Shown here: one piece after another, positions 6,915 through 15,629 of the stretch | Position numbering within the stretch: the first letter of the stretch is position 1 | Layout of the letters: each line of letters starts with the position of its first letter | Translations under genes and position numbers: made by a program | NCBI GenBank assembly: GCA_959019945.1 | Contig: CAUEQD010000017.1 | Coordinates: forward strand, 1-41,219 | DNA: 41,219 nucleotides | Origin: an uncultured Collinsella sp. | GTDB lineage: Bacteria; Actinomycetota; Coriobacteriia; Coriobacteriales; Coriobacteriaceae | Direction of reading: 5' to 3' | The notes under the pieces: model-generated | Database searches by the model: none | The model's input: the letters and a program-made list of their open reading frames with translations, nothing else | Told to the model about the DNA's origin: nothing

Positions 6915-8736
6915 GGCGCTCACCCCCTTCCAAGGGCGATCCGCTGGGAACGGAGGAAAACGGATCATTCGCGCAGCCATCGTCGCCGCCGTCGCTGGCG
7001 TCCGTGTTCCCCGCAAACTCCATCTGCGAGGCGTAAATCTCCTGGTATATGTTGTCGCCCGCCAGCAGTTCCTCGTGCGTGCCCACGCCGTGGACACGAC
7101 CGTCATCCAACACCACAATGCGATCGGCATCCATGACGCTCGCGATGCGCTGGGCGATGATGAGCACGGTCGTATTGGGAATCCGAGCGATGTGCTCGCG
7201 AATCTTAGCGTCGGTCGCCATATCGACCGCGCTGGTGGAGTCATCAAAAATGAGCACGCGCGGATGCTTGAGCAGCGTGCGCGCGATGCACAGGCGTTGC
7301 TTCTGGCCACCCGAAACACCGGCGCCGCCTTGGCCCAACTCGCCGTCCAGCCCGCCGATGCGATCAAGGAACTCGTCCACGCACGCCGCGCGGCAAGCTA
7401 CGAGGAGCTCATCGTCCGACGCCTGCGGATTACCCCACTGCAGGTTCTCGCGCACGGTGCCCGTGAACAGCACATTCTTTTGCAGCACAATGCCCACGGC
7501 ATCGCGTAAGGTCGCGAGGTCGTAGTCGCACACGTCGTGTCCGCCCACAAGCACGGTGCCCTCAGTGGCGTCGTACAGGCGCGCAATCAGCTGCACAAGC
7601 GAACTCTTGCCCGAGCCCGTGCCGCCGAGGATGCCCACCGTCGAGCCGTTCTCGATGCGAAGGTCGATATGCTCGAGCACATCCTCGGCTGCATCCGCGC
7701 GGTATTTAAAGGAAACGTCGCGAAACTCGATACCGCCGTCCGCTGGCGCCGCAGTCGCGAGGTCTCCCGCAGGGTTGGCGATAACGGGCTCTTCATCGAG
7801 CACCTCTGCGATACGGCCCACGCTCGTGAGAGCGCGTGTGAGCAGCAAAAACACATTGGAAATCATCATAAGCGAGTTCATGATCAGCAGCACGTAGCTC
7901 ATAAAGCCCGTGAGCGAGCCCACGCCCAGCTTGCCGGCGAGAATCATGCGGCCGCCAATCCACAGGATGGAGAGCGCAGCCACGTACATCGACAGCTGAA
8001 ACACCGGCAGGTTGAGCACGGCGGTGCCGAAGGTCTTGGTCGCCGTGCCGGCGAGCTCGGTATTGACGGTGTCGAACTTGGCCTCCTCGTGCTCGGTACG
8101 AACGTAGGCCTTGACGGCACGCACGGCGGTGAGGTCTTCCTGTACCACGCCGTTGAGGTGGTCCATCGAGGTCTGGAGTTGGCGGTAGAGCGGGCTCACG
8201 CGATAGGTGATGACGCCCAGCACGATTGCCAGCACGGGCAAGATGATCGCAAAGACGGTGGCGAGCGGGCGCGACAGCATCAGCGCGTAGATAAGGCCGA
8301 CGATAAGCGTCACCGGGCCGCGCACCATAGGGCGAAAGCCGTTGCCCACAGCATTTTGGATAACGGTGATGTCCGTGGTCATGCGGGTGACGAGTGAGCT
8401 GGCGTCGTAGTTGTCCAGGTTACCAAAAGCGAGCGTCTGAATCTTTTTGTACTCGGCCTCGCGCAGGTTAGCGCCTAGGCCCGAGGCAACGCGGGCGGAC
8501 GTGCGGGCATAACCCAAGCCCAGTACCAGCGAAAGCGCAGCGCACACCAACATGTACGCGCCCTGCAGCAGCATGTAGTTGATATCACCCGCAGGCACGC
8601 CCACATCGATGATGTTGGCCATGATGACCGGGATAAACAGCTCGAGCACCGTCTCGACCGACACAAAGAACACGCCGAGGATGGCATCGCGACGGTATGC
8701 CCCTAGATAGGAAAACAGTATTTTGAGATTGCGCAC
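6907..8736 (-). CDS. ABC exporter half-transporter, degenerate ATPase subunit
   Basis: The protein is 609 residues with a six-helix exporter domain (about 15-310) and an ATPase domain with Walker A GGTGSGKSS (371-379) and signature VSGGQ (474-478). The residue after Walker B that should be catalytic Glu is Asp499 (FDDSTSAVD), and the switch histidine is Gln529 (IIAQRIASV). This is the pattern of the degenerate half of heterodimeric exporters such as TM287/288, so hydrolysis probably occurs mainly at the other site. The gene is first in the operon. The GTG start has a weak G-rich SD about ten bases upstream. The start is reasonable but not certain. Confidence 0.9.
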   Translation of the reverse strand: MRNLKILFSYLGAYRRDAILGVFFVSVETVLELFIPVIMANIIDVGVPAGDINYMLLQGAYMLVCAALSLVLGLGYARTSARVASGLGANLREAEYKKIQTLAFGNLDNYDASSLVTRMTTDITVIQNAVGNGFRPMVRGPVTLIVGLIYALMLSRPLATVFAIILPVLAIVLGVITYRVSPLYRQLQTSMDHLNGVVQEDLTAVRAVKAYVRTEHEEAKFDTVNTELAGTATKTFGTAVLNLPVFQLSMYVAALSILWIGGRMILAGKLGVGSLTGFMSYVLLIMNSLMMISNVFLLLTRALTSVGRIAEVLDEEPVIANPAGDLATAAPADGGIEFRDVSFKYRADAAEDVLEHIDLRIENGSTVGILGGTGSGKSSLVQLIARLYDATEGTVLVGGHDVCDYDLATLRDAVGIVLQKNVLFTGTVRENLQWGNPQASDDELLVACRAACVDEFLDRIGGLDGELGQGGAGVSGGQKQRLCIARTLLKHPRVLIFDDSTSAVDMATDAKIREHIARIPNTTVLIIAQRIASVMDADRIVVLDDGRVHGVGTHEELLAGDNIYQEIYASQMEFAGNTDASDGGDDGCANDPFSSVPSGSPLEGGERHA

Positions 8737-8777
8737 GCAGGTTCAACCCCCATCAAACGTTGTTCGCAAACGCACGT

Positions 8778-8805
8778 ATTATTGCGCGCCGAATAATGGT
8801 GTCAA
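8778..8805 (-). promoter_or_regulatory. Promoter of the ABC exporter operon with overlapping palindrome
   Basis: Minus strand TTGACA (8800-8805) and AATAAT (8778-8783) are separated by 16 bases, a near-consensus promoter. The -10 forms one arm of the palindrome ATTATT-8-AATAAT (8778-8797), a plausible repressor site. The 11-mer GAATAATGGTG at 8791-8801 recurs at 8878-8888 on the MATE side. Confidence 0.55.
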
Positions 8806-8923
8806 GTATTCCGAAATCGTTTTCTGCAAGGTTAGCGCCGGCGGCGAGTTCTCGTGATGTGTGTCCATATTCACTCGGAATAATGGTGCGCGAGACTTTT
8901 TCGCTCCGGCGTCATCACAAACC

Positions 8924-8955
8924 TTGACTCTACAATCGTTATAGGGTTTTCACTA
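8924..8955 (+). promoter_or_regulatory. MerR-type operator/promoter of the MATE-merR operon
   Basis: TTGACT (8924-8929) is followed by the imperfect 19-base palindrome CTCTACAATCGTTATAGGG (8928-8946). A weak -10 (TTCACT, 8949-8954) follows after a 19-base spacer. An operator inside an overlong spacer is the hallmark of promoters activated by MerR-family regulators. The regulator encoded two genes downstream is the obvious candidate. Confidence 0.6.
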
Positions 8956-8994
8956 CACTGGTACGTAAAGAAACCCAGCCAGAAAGCCCCGCCC

Positions 8995-10341
8995 ATGGAA
9001 CACGACCTCACACGCGGCAATGTCCTCAAGACCATCGCGGTCTTTGCCCTGCCCTATATGCTCTCGTACTTTTTGCAGATGCTCTACGGCATGGCCGATC
9101 TGTACATGATGGGGCAGTTTAGCGGCGCCGCCGGCATCACCGCCGTGGGCAATGGTGCGCAGACGCTCTATATCATTACCGTGACGCTCGTGGGCCTGGC
9201 CATGGGCACGACGGTCATCGTCGGCCACGCCGTGGGCTCGCGCCGGTTTGACCGCGCCGAGACCGCCATCGGCAACACCATCACGCTCTTTATGGGTGTC
9301 TCGGTGGTGCTGGCCGCTATCCTGCTCGCACTGTGCCCGCAGATCGTGGCACTCATTGGCACGCCGCCCGAGGCAGTCGAAGGCACCGCCGCCTACCTGC
9401 GTATATGCTTTATGGGCATTCCCTTTATCGCCGCATACAACATTCTTTCGGCCATCTTTCGCGGGCTGGGCGATTCGCACTCGCCTATGTACGTGATTGG
9501 CGTGGCGTGCATCATCAACATCGCACTCGACTTTCTATTTATCGGCCACATGGGGCTCGGCCCCGTGGGTGCGGCGCTCGGCACGGTAACCGCCCAGACG
9601 GCCAGCGTTGCCCTCGCGCTCGTGTGGCTCAAGAGCCGTCGCACGAACATCCACGTTAAGCGCAGCGACCTGCGCCCCCAGCCCGAGGTGCTCGGCGGCA
9701 TTCTTAAGATCGGCGTGCCCGTGGCCGTGCAGGACGGCTGCATCCAGGTGGCATTTATGTTTATCACCGTCATCGCCAACCACCGAGGGCTCGTCGACGC
9801 CGCCGCCGTGGGCCTGGTCGAAAAGATGATCAGCTTTTTGTTCATTGTGCCGAGTTCCATGGGTGCCACCGTCAGCGCGCTCACGGCGCAAAACGCCGGC
9901 GCGGGCAAGGGCGATCGCGCGCGTCAGGTGCTCAAAGACGCCATGACGATCTCGGTGGTGTATGGCTGCCTGATCACGGTGCTGATGTGGCTGGTGGCAC
10001 CGGCGTTTATCGGCTTTTTTGCCAAGGACTCCGCGGTCGTCGCGGCCGGTACCGGCTATATGCGCAGTTACATTTTCGACGCGATTTTTGCCGGCATCCA
10101 CATTTGCTTTAGTGGCTTTTTCGCTGCATACGGCAAGAGCTACATCGGCTTTGCGCACAACGTGCTGGCCGTGGCACTCATTCGCGTGCCGGGCGCGTGG
10201 CTGCTGTCGAACGCCTATTCCGACACGCTGTTTCCCATGGGCATCGCTTCGCCATGCGGCTCGATTTTGTCGGCAGTCATCTGTGTTGTCGCGTTTACCG
10301 TGCTCAACCGGCGTGGGGCTTTTGACAAGTTGGCAGCGTAG
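8995..10341 (+). CDS. MATE family efflux transporter
   Basis: The protein is 448 residues and has about twelve hydrophobic helices in two similar halves, the MATE (multi-antimicrobial extrusion) fold. The N-terminal segment GNVLKTIAVFALPYMLSYF, the MADLYMMGQF segment with its conserved Asp, and the repeat around LKIGVPVAVQDGCIQ are typical. These carriers export cationic drugs or metabolites in exchange for Na+ or H+. The SD before the ATG is weak (AGAAAG). The gene is divergent from the ABC exporter and followed 61 bases later by a MerR regulator on the same strand. Together with the MerR-type operator upstream, this suggests ligand-induced expression. Confidence 0.9.
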   Translation: MEHDLTRGNVLKTIAVFALPYMLSYFLQMLYGMADLYMMGQFSGAAGITAVGNGAQTLYIITVTLVGLAMGTTVIVGHAVGSRRFDRAETAIGNTITLFMGVSVVLAAILLALCPQIVALIGTPPEAVEGTAAYLRICFMGIPFIAAYNILSAIFRGLGDSHSPMYVIGVACIINIALDFLFIGHMGLGPVGAALGTVTAQTASVALALVWLKSRRTNIHVKRSDLRPQPEVLGGILKIGVPVAVQDGCIQVAFMFITVIANHRGLVDAAAVGLVEKMISFLFIVPSSMGATVSALTAQNAGAGKGDRARQVLKDAMTISVVYGCLITVLMWLVAPAFIGFFAKDSAVVAAGTGYMRSYIFDAIFAGIHICFSGFFAAYGKSYIGFAHNVLAVALIRVPGAWLLSNAYSDTLFPMGIASPCGSILSAVICVVAFTVLNRRGAFDKLAA

Positions 10342-10402
10342 AGGATCGTTTGCGTCGTACGACCTCGGCGCCCCTTCCCCGTCCATTGAAAGGAGCGGCG
10401 CC

Positions 10403-11242
10403 ATGACCGACTCGCCAACTGAACATACCGAGGGTCTGCTCCGCATTGGCGAGGTGGCGCGCTTGTTTAACCTAAGCGTGGGCACGTTGCGCCATTACGA
10501 GCAGATGGGCTTGCTGGACCCGGCACACATCGATCCGGCGAGTGGGTACCGCTACTACGGATCGCGGCAGCTCTCCACTCTCAACACCATCAGCCACCTG
10601 CGTGTTCTCGACTTGCCGCTCGCGCTAATCCGTGAGTTTGTGACCACGCGCGACGTGAACCTTATGCAGCGGCAGCTGGCTCAGCAGCAGGAGCTCATCG
10701 AGCGCAAGCGCCGCGAGCTGGAGCGCGTGTCGCGCAAGATCGACAACCGGCTTGCCCTGCTTCACAATGCCCTGAACACCGAGCTCGATACCATTTGCGC
10801 AATCGATGCGCCCGAGCTTCGCTGCGCCGTATTGCGCGAACGCGTCAAGCCTACCGACGCCTATGCGCTGGAGTGGCAGATTCGTCAGCTGCAGAAGGGC
10901 CAGCACGAGACCTTTGTCTTTCTGGGCAACTTGGGCGTTGGGATTAGCGCCGAGCGCCTCGCCGCCGGCGACTTTGATGGCTACGACGAGGTCTTTTTGC
11001 TGCTCGATGACACCGATGATTACGTGGGCGACCTCGAGACGCGACCCGCCGCGCGCTGCCTGACCATTAGCTTTCGCGGCACGCACGGGCAAGCAACCCC
11101 ACGCTATGAGCAGCTGCTCAGCTATATGCGCGAGCGCAACCTGACACCCGCCGGTCCCTCGCGCGAGATCGCCCTGATCGACGACATCATCAGCGACGAC
11201 CCGGGGGCGTATGTGACGAGGATCGCGATACCGGTCCGCTAA
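10403..11242 (+). CDS. MerR family regulator with C-terminal effector-binding domain
   Basis: The protein is 279 residues. A MerR winged helix (about 14-80: LLRIGEVARLFNLSVGTLRHYEQMGLL, written here as one family motif of LRIGEVARLF and TLRHYEQMGLL) is followed by a coiled-coil dimer helix (about 85-125, Gln/Arg-rich). The C-terminal domain of about 150 residues resembles the GyrI-like drug-binding domain of BmrR. The start is the ATG after AGGAGCGGCGCC; the frame is open upstream inside the MATE gene but that part is not coding. The adjacent MATE pump and the 19-base-spacer promoter point to autoregulated control of efflux. The ligand is unknown. Confidence 0.88.
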   Translation: MTDSPTEHTEGLLRIGEVARLFNLSVGTLRHYEQMGLLDPAHIDPASGYRYYGSRQLSTLNTISHLRVLDLPLALIREFVTTRDVNLMQRQLAQQQELIERKRRELERVSRKIDNRLALLHNALNTELDTICAIDAPELRCAVLRERVKPTDAYALEWQIRQLQKGQHETFVFLGNLGVGISAERLAAGDFDGYDEVFLLLDDTDDYVGDLETRPAARCLTISFRGTHGQATPRYEQLLSYMRERNLTPAGPSREIALIDDIISDDPGAYVTRIAIPVR

Positions 11243-11273
11243 TCACTACCATTTATCGAGCAATTCCATCCAT

Positions 11274-11302
11274 TTACCTTAATCCAAATTAGATTGTATT
11301 AT
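11274..11302 (+). promoter_or_regulatory. Promoter of peptidase locus A
   Basis: TTACCT (11274-11279), 17-base spacer, TATTAT (11297-11302), in an AT-rich gap. The ATG at 11352 has a good SD (AGGAGA). It is the only good promoter candidate seen for this two-gene locus. Confidence 0.45.
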
Positions 11303-11351
11303 GTAGCAAATAAAATGACAGCATATTGCCCCCCCATAGGCAGGAGACATT

Positions 11352-12524
11352 ATGCCCAGAGTTCAATCACGTCGCTCGTTTCTTCTCGGCCTAGCCTCGA
11401 TCATCGGCTTATCCGCGTCACGCCCAACAAGAGTATTCGCTGCCGACTCAAACTCATCCGTCGCTTTTACATCAGACCTAGCACAAGACTACGCGCTTTC
11501 CCTGTTGCCCATCGTCGACGGATCCGCGAACTTAGAGATCGAGCAAATCGTTCCCGTATGCCAACAAATCGGCCTTATCTGTGGCTATGAAATCAGTGTC
11601 ACAAGGGAAGGAAGCCCTTACGGTTATTTAATACTTGACGCATCATATCCTGGGCTTCTGAAGGAGATAACCCTCGGCGATACCATTCTCCCGATTTCAG
11701 CTTCTCTATCAAACGCCATTTCAACTTATTCCGGCCAACAGGCCACAAACCCAACCGTACTAATTTCGTACAACGATATTGAATATGGAACTTTGGTGCC
11801 AGGAACTAGAGACTGTGTAACCAACTATAACAATATACGGTCTGTCCCAATTGTCACCGAAAAGGGTATAGCACCTCAAAGCAATAACCCAACTTCATGG
11901 GATGCAGTCATTATCAATGAAGATGACTTGATGTTGCATTTCCAAATAGACGATTTAAACGGAATACCGTTCCGAGGAGTCTCGGAATCATTAGTTGAAG
12001 CCCGCACTAATAAGTATGCATGCGTCGTTTCTGCCTTGTACGCTGTATCAATGCATTACGGTCTCACCAGTTCAAACGCTAATCAATTTAATCCCGATTA
12101 TTATAAAGAAATATGGAACGTCACTGGCACAACAACGTATAAGACCAATGATCAGGGCGTCGAGTACGGAAGCACGATCATCCCAGATGGAATTGTTCCG
12201 TTTAAAAGTCTTGCCGCTCAAAAGGGTAGAGCACTTAATACTCAATTTTTCGGTTATCAGCCTCAATTCGCTCAGTACAGAGCAACTATCGATCAAGGGA
12301 ATATCGGCTTGTATCATATGTGGATCAACAGCCGAAACAGTGAAGGATCCGTCGAGCTATCAGGTCATACAGTCACGGTAACTGGCTATTTTACTGGGCA
12401 TAATGGAAGCTCTGGCATCGAACTGCAGTGGCTCGAAGTATTCGACGGATGGAACACTTATCCCCGAGCGATTAACTATGCAACGCCCAATATGGTCAAA
12501 TTGAACGGAACAGTCTTTTGGTAG
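11352..12524 (+). CDS. Exported papain-like cysteine peptidase, paralogue A (Tat signal)
   Basis: The protein is 390 residues. The N-terminus has a twin-arginine motif (SRRSFLLG) and a hydrophobic stretch ending VFA-AD, so export is probably through Tat. Residues about 40-110 (including GYEISV and YGYLILD) resemble the propeptide of C10/SpeB-type peptidases. The C-terminal half has the three landmarks of papain-like C39/C10 enzymes: YACVVSALYAVSMHYG (Cys224), SGHTVTVTGYF (His339) and VFDGWN (Asp365/Asn368). It is clearly paralogous to the protein at 18212-19339, which shares each landmark. The gene is visibly richer in A+T than its neighbours. A small lipoprotein-like gene starts five bases after its stop. 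Peptidase activity is inferred from the triad, not shown; substrates could be host or bacterial proteins. Confidence 0.68.
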   Translation: MPRVQSRRSFLLGLASIIGLSASRPTRVFAADSNSSVAFTSDLAQDYALSLLPIVDGSANLEIEQIVPVCQQIGLICGYEISVTREGSPYGYLILDASYPGLLKEITLGDTILPISASLSNAISTYSGQQATNPTVLISYNDIEYGTLVPGTRDCVTNYNNIRSVPIVTEKGIAPQSNNPTSWDAVIINEDDLMLHFQIDDLNGIPFRGVSESLVEARTNKYACVVSALYAVSMHYGLTSSNANQFNPDYYKEIWNVTGTTTYKTNDQGVEYGSTIIPDGIVPFKSLAAQKGRALNTQFFGYQPQFAQYRATIDQGNIGLYHMWINSRNSEGSVELSGHTVTVTGYFTGHNGSSGIELQWLEVFDGWNTYPRAINYATPNMVKLNGTVFW

Positions 12525-12529
12525 ACCGG

Positions 12530-12916
12530 ATGGCACCATCAAAATGCTATGGCACCACGGCCTTTGCCCTGGTTACGATATTGGTGATTTTCGCTATGTT
12601 TGCATCCGTTTCTTCATGCACAGATAGAGCCCGCTATAGCGGAGGAGATGATTACCTTGTCTTTGGAGCCGGCAGCGTTCATTCTATTGAGGGAACGGAA
12701 CTCGTAATCCAAACAGACAACAGTCCCCGCTACACCGACGCTGGAAAGCAAACCCGGATTACATTCCCCTCATCTGGCCGAATCAAAGACAAGCTTTCCC
12801 AAATCAAAGTTGGGACAAGAGTTTCCTACTCACGCTTTGAGTCGGTAGACGCATCTGGATCATACGAGGGAAACGATATCGAAATTGAACAGGCAAACAC
12901 TATAAGGAGATGTTGA
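12530..12916 (+). CDS. Small exported, probably lipid-anchored protein, partner of peptidase A
   Basis: The protein is 128 residues and is not recognised as a known family. It starts with a hydrophobic signal (about 9-28) ending VSSC, a plausible lipobox with Cys30. The remaining 95 residues are hydrophilic and look all-beta (RITFPSSGRIKDKL, IKVGTRVSYSRF). The gene begins five bases after the peptidase stop, so the two are co-transcribed. A TTG at 12518, overlapping the peptidase end, is an alternative start. The gene after peptidase B also encodes a membrane-anchored small protein with a similar S-S-rich beta segment followed by a Gly-containing turn, so the pairing is repeated. An inhibitor or anchor role, as for Spi next to SpeB, is only a hypothesis. 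Confidence 0.62.
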   Translation: MAPSKCYGTTAFALVTILVIFAMFASVSSCTDRARYSGGDDYLVFGAGSVHSIEGTELVIQTDNSPRYTDAGKQTRITFPSSGRIKDKLSQIKVGTRVSYSRFESVDASGSYEGNDIEIEQANTIRRC

Positions 12917-12946
12917 GGAACTGAGCCTCTGCGCAGTTCCTCAACA
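12911..12946. terminator. Bidirectional terminator between peptidase locus A and ligA
   Basis: Perfect 13-base arms TGTTGAGGAACTG (12911-12923) and its complement (12934-12946) with a ten-base loop, located between two converging genes. It overlaps the stop codon of the plus-strand gene. Confidence 0.75.
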
Positions 12947-12951
12947 AATCA

Positions 12952-15180
12952 TTATGCCTCCGGGACCCTACCCGTCGCCAAAATCTGTTCAAGTGCCGCC
13001 TCATCCAACACGGGCACACCCAGCTGCTCGGCCTTGGTGAGCTTTGAGCCCGCTTTGGGGCCGGCGACCAGATAGCTCGTCTTCTTTGACACGCTGCCCG
13101 AAACCTTGGCGCCAAGCACCTTGAGTGCCGCGCCCGCCTCGTCGCGCGTGCGGTTGACGAGCGTGCCGGTGAGCACGAAGGTCAGACCCGCGAGTGGCTG
13201 TGCGTCGGCGAGCTCGCCCGCCACGCCAGCGTCGGCTGCGGCTTGCGCGTGCGCGGCGCCCAAGTCGACCTCGAGCGACAGGCCCGCCTGGCGCAGGCGC
13301 TCCAGCACGGCAAGGTTCTCGGGCACGGCCAGGAACTGCTTGACGCTCGCCGCAATCTTGGGACCGATGCCCTCGCACTCGGCGATATCCTCTTCGCTCG
13401 CCAAGATAAGCTTGTCAATCGACAGGAATCGCTCGGCGATGACCTCGCCCACGCTCTTGCCCACGTGGCGGATGCCCAGGGCAAACAGCACGCGACCGAG
13501 TGGCTGGCTCTTGGACTTGTTGAGCTCGGCAATGATTTTCTCGGCCGTCTTAAGGCCCACCGGAATGGGATCGCCCTTCTTGACGCCCTTTTTGCTGTTG
13601 GAGCTGGCATAGGTGCGCCCCGTGTCCAGTCCGGCGATGTCGTCGACCGTGAGCTGGTAGAAGTCCGCGACATCATGGATCAGTCCGGCGGCGATCATCT
13701 TGTCGACGATCTCGTCGCCCAGGCCGTCGACGTCCATGCAGCCGCGGCTCACCCAGTGGAGCAGGCGCTCCTTGAGCTGCGCGGGGCAGTCGATGGAGAC
13801 GCAGCGGTAGGCAACCTCACCGTCCTCGTGGACCACGGGGCTGCCGCACACGGGGCAGACCTCGGGCATGTGCCAGTCAACCGAATCGGCCGGGCGCTTG
13901 TCGAGCACCGGCCCCACGACCTCGGGGATCACGTCACCCGCCTTGTGCACGATGATGGTGTCGCCCTCGCGCACGTTTTTGCGACGGATCTCGTCGATGT
14001 TGTGCAGCGTGGCGCGCGCGATGGTGGAGCCGGCAACCGTCACCGGGTCGAACTCGGCGACCGGCGTGAGCACACCGGTGCGGCCCACTTGGATGCGAAT
14101 CTCGCGCAGGATGGTCTGCTTTTCCTCGGGCGGGAACTTAAAGGCAATGGCCCAGCGCGGCGCGCGGGCGGTAAAGCCCAGGTCGAGCTGCTGTTGGAAG
14201 CTATCGACCTTTACGACCACGCCGTCGATGTCGTAGTCCAGGTCACCGCGGTGCTCAAGCGCCTGGGCACAGAACTCGTGGACCTCGGCGGGCGTGGCGC
14301 AACGGGCAACGTTAGGGTTGACGCTAAAGCCAGCGTTGCGCAGCCAGTCGAGGAACTCGCGCTGGCTGTGGACGTGCAGCGGATCGGTATCGGCGATGGC
14401 ATAGATAAAGGTGGCAAGATCGCGGCGTGCCGTGATCTTGGGGTCCTTTTGGCGCAGGCTGCCGGCGGCAGCGTTGCGCGGGTTGGCGAAGGGGTCGCGA
14501 CCCTCGGCATCGGCCTCGTCGTTCAGACGAACAAAGCTGCCCTTAGGCATGTAGACCTCGCCGCGCACCTCAATGGTACGCTCGCGGTCGGCGCCCATGT
14601 GGGCGAGCGCCGGCTCGGACAGGTGCATGGGCACATCCTTGATGGTGCGCACGTTGAGCGACACATCCTCGCCCGTGGTGCCATCGCCACGTGTGGCCGC
14701 ACGTACGAAGGTGCCGTTTTGGTAGGTAAGGGCCACGCCCAGACCGTCGATCTTAAGCTCGCAGGTATAGGTGACGCTGCCGGCACCGAGCGCATCCTCG
14801 GTGCGCTGGAGCCATGCGTCGAGTTCGTCCAGATCCATGGCATCGTCCATGGAATACATGCGTGCCATGTGCGTGACCGGCGTAAACTGCTCGCTCACGT
14901 AGCCGCCCACGCGCTGGGTATAGCTGTCGGGCGTCACCAGATCGGGATAGGCCGCCTCGATTTCCTGCAGCTCAACGAGCATTTTGTCGAAGGCGGCGTC
15001 CGTGATCTCGGGTGCGTCGAGCATGTAGTAGCGATAGGCGTGGTAGTCGAGCTCGTGGCGCAGCTCGGCCGCGCGCGCTGCCGCCTGGGCACGGGCATCG
15101 GTCGGCGCGGTGGCTTCCGCAGTCGTAGACGTTTCGGTATCGATGTCCACGCCGTCACCAAACAGACTCGATTGCTCCAT
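12952..15180 (-). CDS. ligA: NAD-dependent DNA ligase LigA
   Basis: The protein is 742 residues and has every LigA domain. These are an Ia domain, the adenylation domain with the nucleophile in CELKIDG (Lys143) and ATRGDGTTGED, and an OB fold. They are followed by the four-Cys zinc finger (CPVCG...CVSIDCP), helix-hairpin-helix repeats and a C-terminal BRCT domain (GLTFVLTGTL). It seals nicks in replication and repair using NAD+ and is essential in most bacteria. It is longer than the usual 670 residues because of about 30 extra residues at the N-terminus and a linker before BRCT. The ATG at 15180 was chosen for its SD (AAGGAG, seven bases away); the frame is open upstream to 15234 without SD support. 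Confidence 0.96.
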   Translation of the reverse strand: MEQSSLFGDGVDIDTETSTTAEATAPTDARAQAAARAAELRHELDYHAYRYYMLDAPEITDAAFDKMLVELQEIEAAYPDLVTPDSYTQRVGGYVSEQFTPVTHMARMYSMDDAMDLDELDAWLQRTEDALGAGSVTYTCELKIDGLGVALTYQNGTFVRAATRGDGTTGEDVSLNVRTIKDVPMHLSEPALAHMGADRERTIEVRGEVYMPKGSFVRLNDEADAEGRDPFANPRNAAAGSLRQKDPKITARRDLATFIYAIADTDPLHVHSQREFLDWLRNAGFSVNPNVARCATPAEVHEFCAQALEHRGDLDYDIDGVVVKVDSFQQQLDLGFTARAPRWAIAFKFPPEEKQTILREIRIQVGRTGVLTPVAEFDPVTVAGSTIARATLHNIDEIRRKNVREGDTIIVHKAGDVIPEVVGPVLDKRPADSVDWHMPEVCPVCGSPVVHEDGEVAYRCVSIDCPAQLKERLLHWVSRGCMDVDGLGDEIVDKMIAAGLIHDVADFYQLTVDDIAGLDTGRTYASSNSKKGVKKGDPIPVGLKTAEKIIAELNKSKSQPLGRVLFALGIRHVGKSVGEVIAERFLSIDKLILASEEDIAECEGIGPKIAASVKQFLAVPENLAVLERLRQAGLSLEVDLGAAHAQAAADAGVAGELADAQPLAGLTFVLTGTLVNRTRDEAGAALKVLGAKVSGSVSKKTSYLVAGPKAGSKLTKAEQLGVPVLDEAALEQILATGRVPEA

Positions 15181-15289
15181 AGCGGCACTCCTTCGCTCGA
15201 TTTCAAACGGATACAAGAGTACCACCGGTCGCAACGGGGCCGAATAGCGGTCTCAAACCGCACCGAATCGGCAGCGGCCGGACCGGGGC

Positions 15290-15491
15290 GGACAGTTAGT
15301 TCAGATACGTATAAATCCTAGAGCTGGATCAGGCACGAACACCCCTGTTTCAACTAATTTGAGCTCCTCGAAACCATGTAAACGTCCCGCTCGCCCTCCC
15401 AAGCACCCATTCAAGCCCCATCTCAATCAAAAAATTGCTCAAAACGCATCCCAAGCTGCCCCAGATTTATACGTATCTGAACTAACTGTCC
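15290..15491. repeat. 202-bp segment bounded by perfect 28-bp inverted repeats
   Basis: The sequence at 15290-15317 (starting GGACAGTTAGTTCAGATACG) is repeated exactly in inverse orientation at 15464-15491. The 146 bases between contain no convincing gene and no good promoter. Each arm contains the palindrome ATACGTAT. The segment fills the ligA-htrA gap (15181-15629), which otherwise holds only a terminator. It could be a MITE-like element, a remnant with terminal inverted repeats, or an invertible segment. No clear target duplication was seen. Confidence 0.85.
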
Positions 15492-15566
15492 AGACCATTA
15501 CGAACCAGGCCTCTTGTCAGCCCCAAGTGATCCGTTTTCCTCCGTCCCCAACGGATCAACAAGAAA

Positions 15567-15603
15567 AGAGGGGCTGTCCCACACTTGGCGGGACAGCCCC
15601 TCT
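15567..15603 (-). terminator. Terminator of the HtrA gene
   Basis: Perfect 14-base arms AGAGGGGCTGTCCC (15567-15580) and its complement (15590-15603), nine-base loop, followed on the minus strand by TTTTCTTG. It lies 26 bases after the htrA stop. Confidence 0.85.
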
Positions 15604-15629
15604 GGCTTCGGCATATGCGAAACGGCTCG

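Noticed and set aside
6915..7367. N-terminal extension of the canonical ABC subunit (frame stays open to 7367)
   Set aside because: The extension lies within the partner gene in another frame, reads as low-complexity Arg/Ser/Trp and lacks an SD; the ATG at 6914 has a strong one and fits the family.
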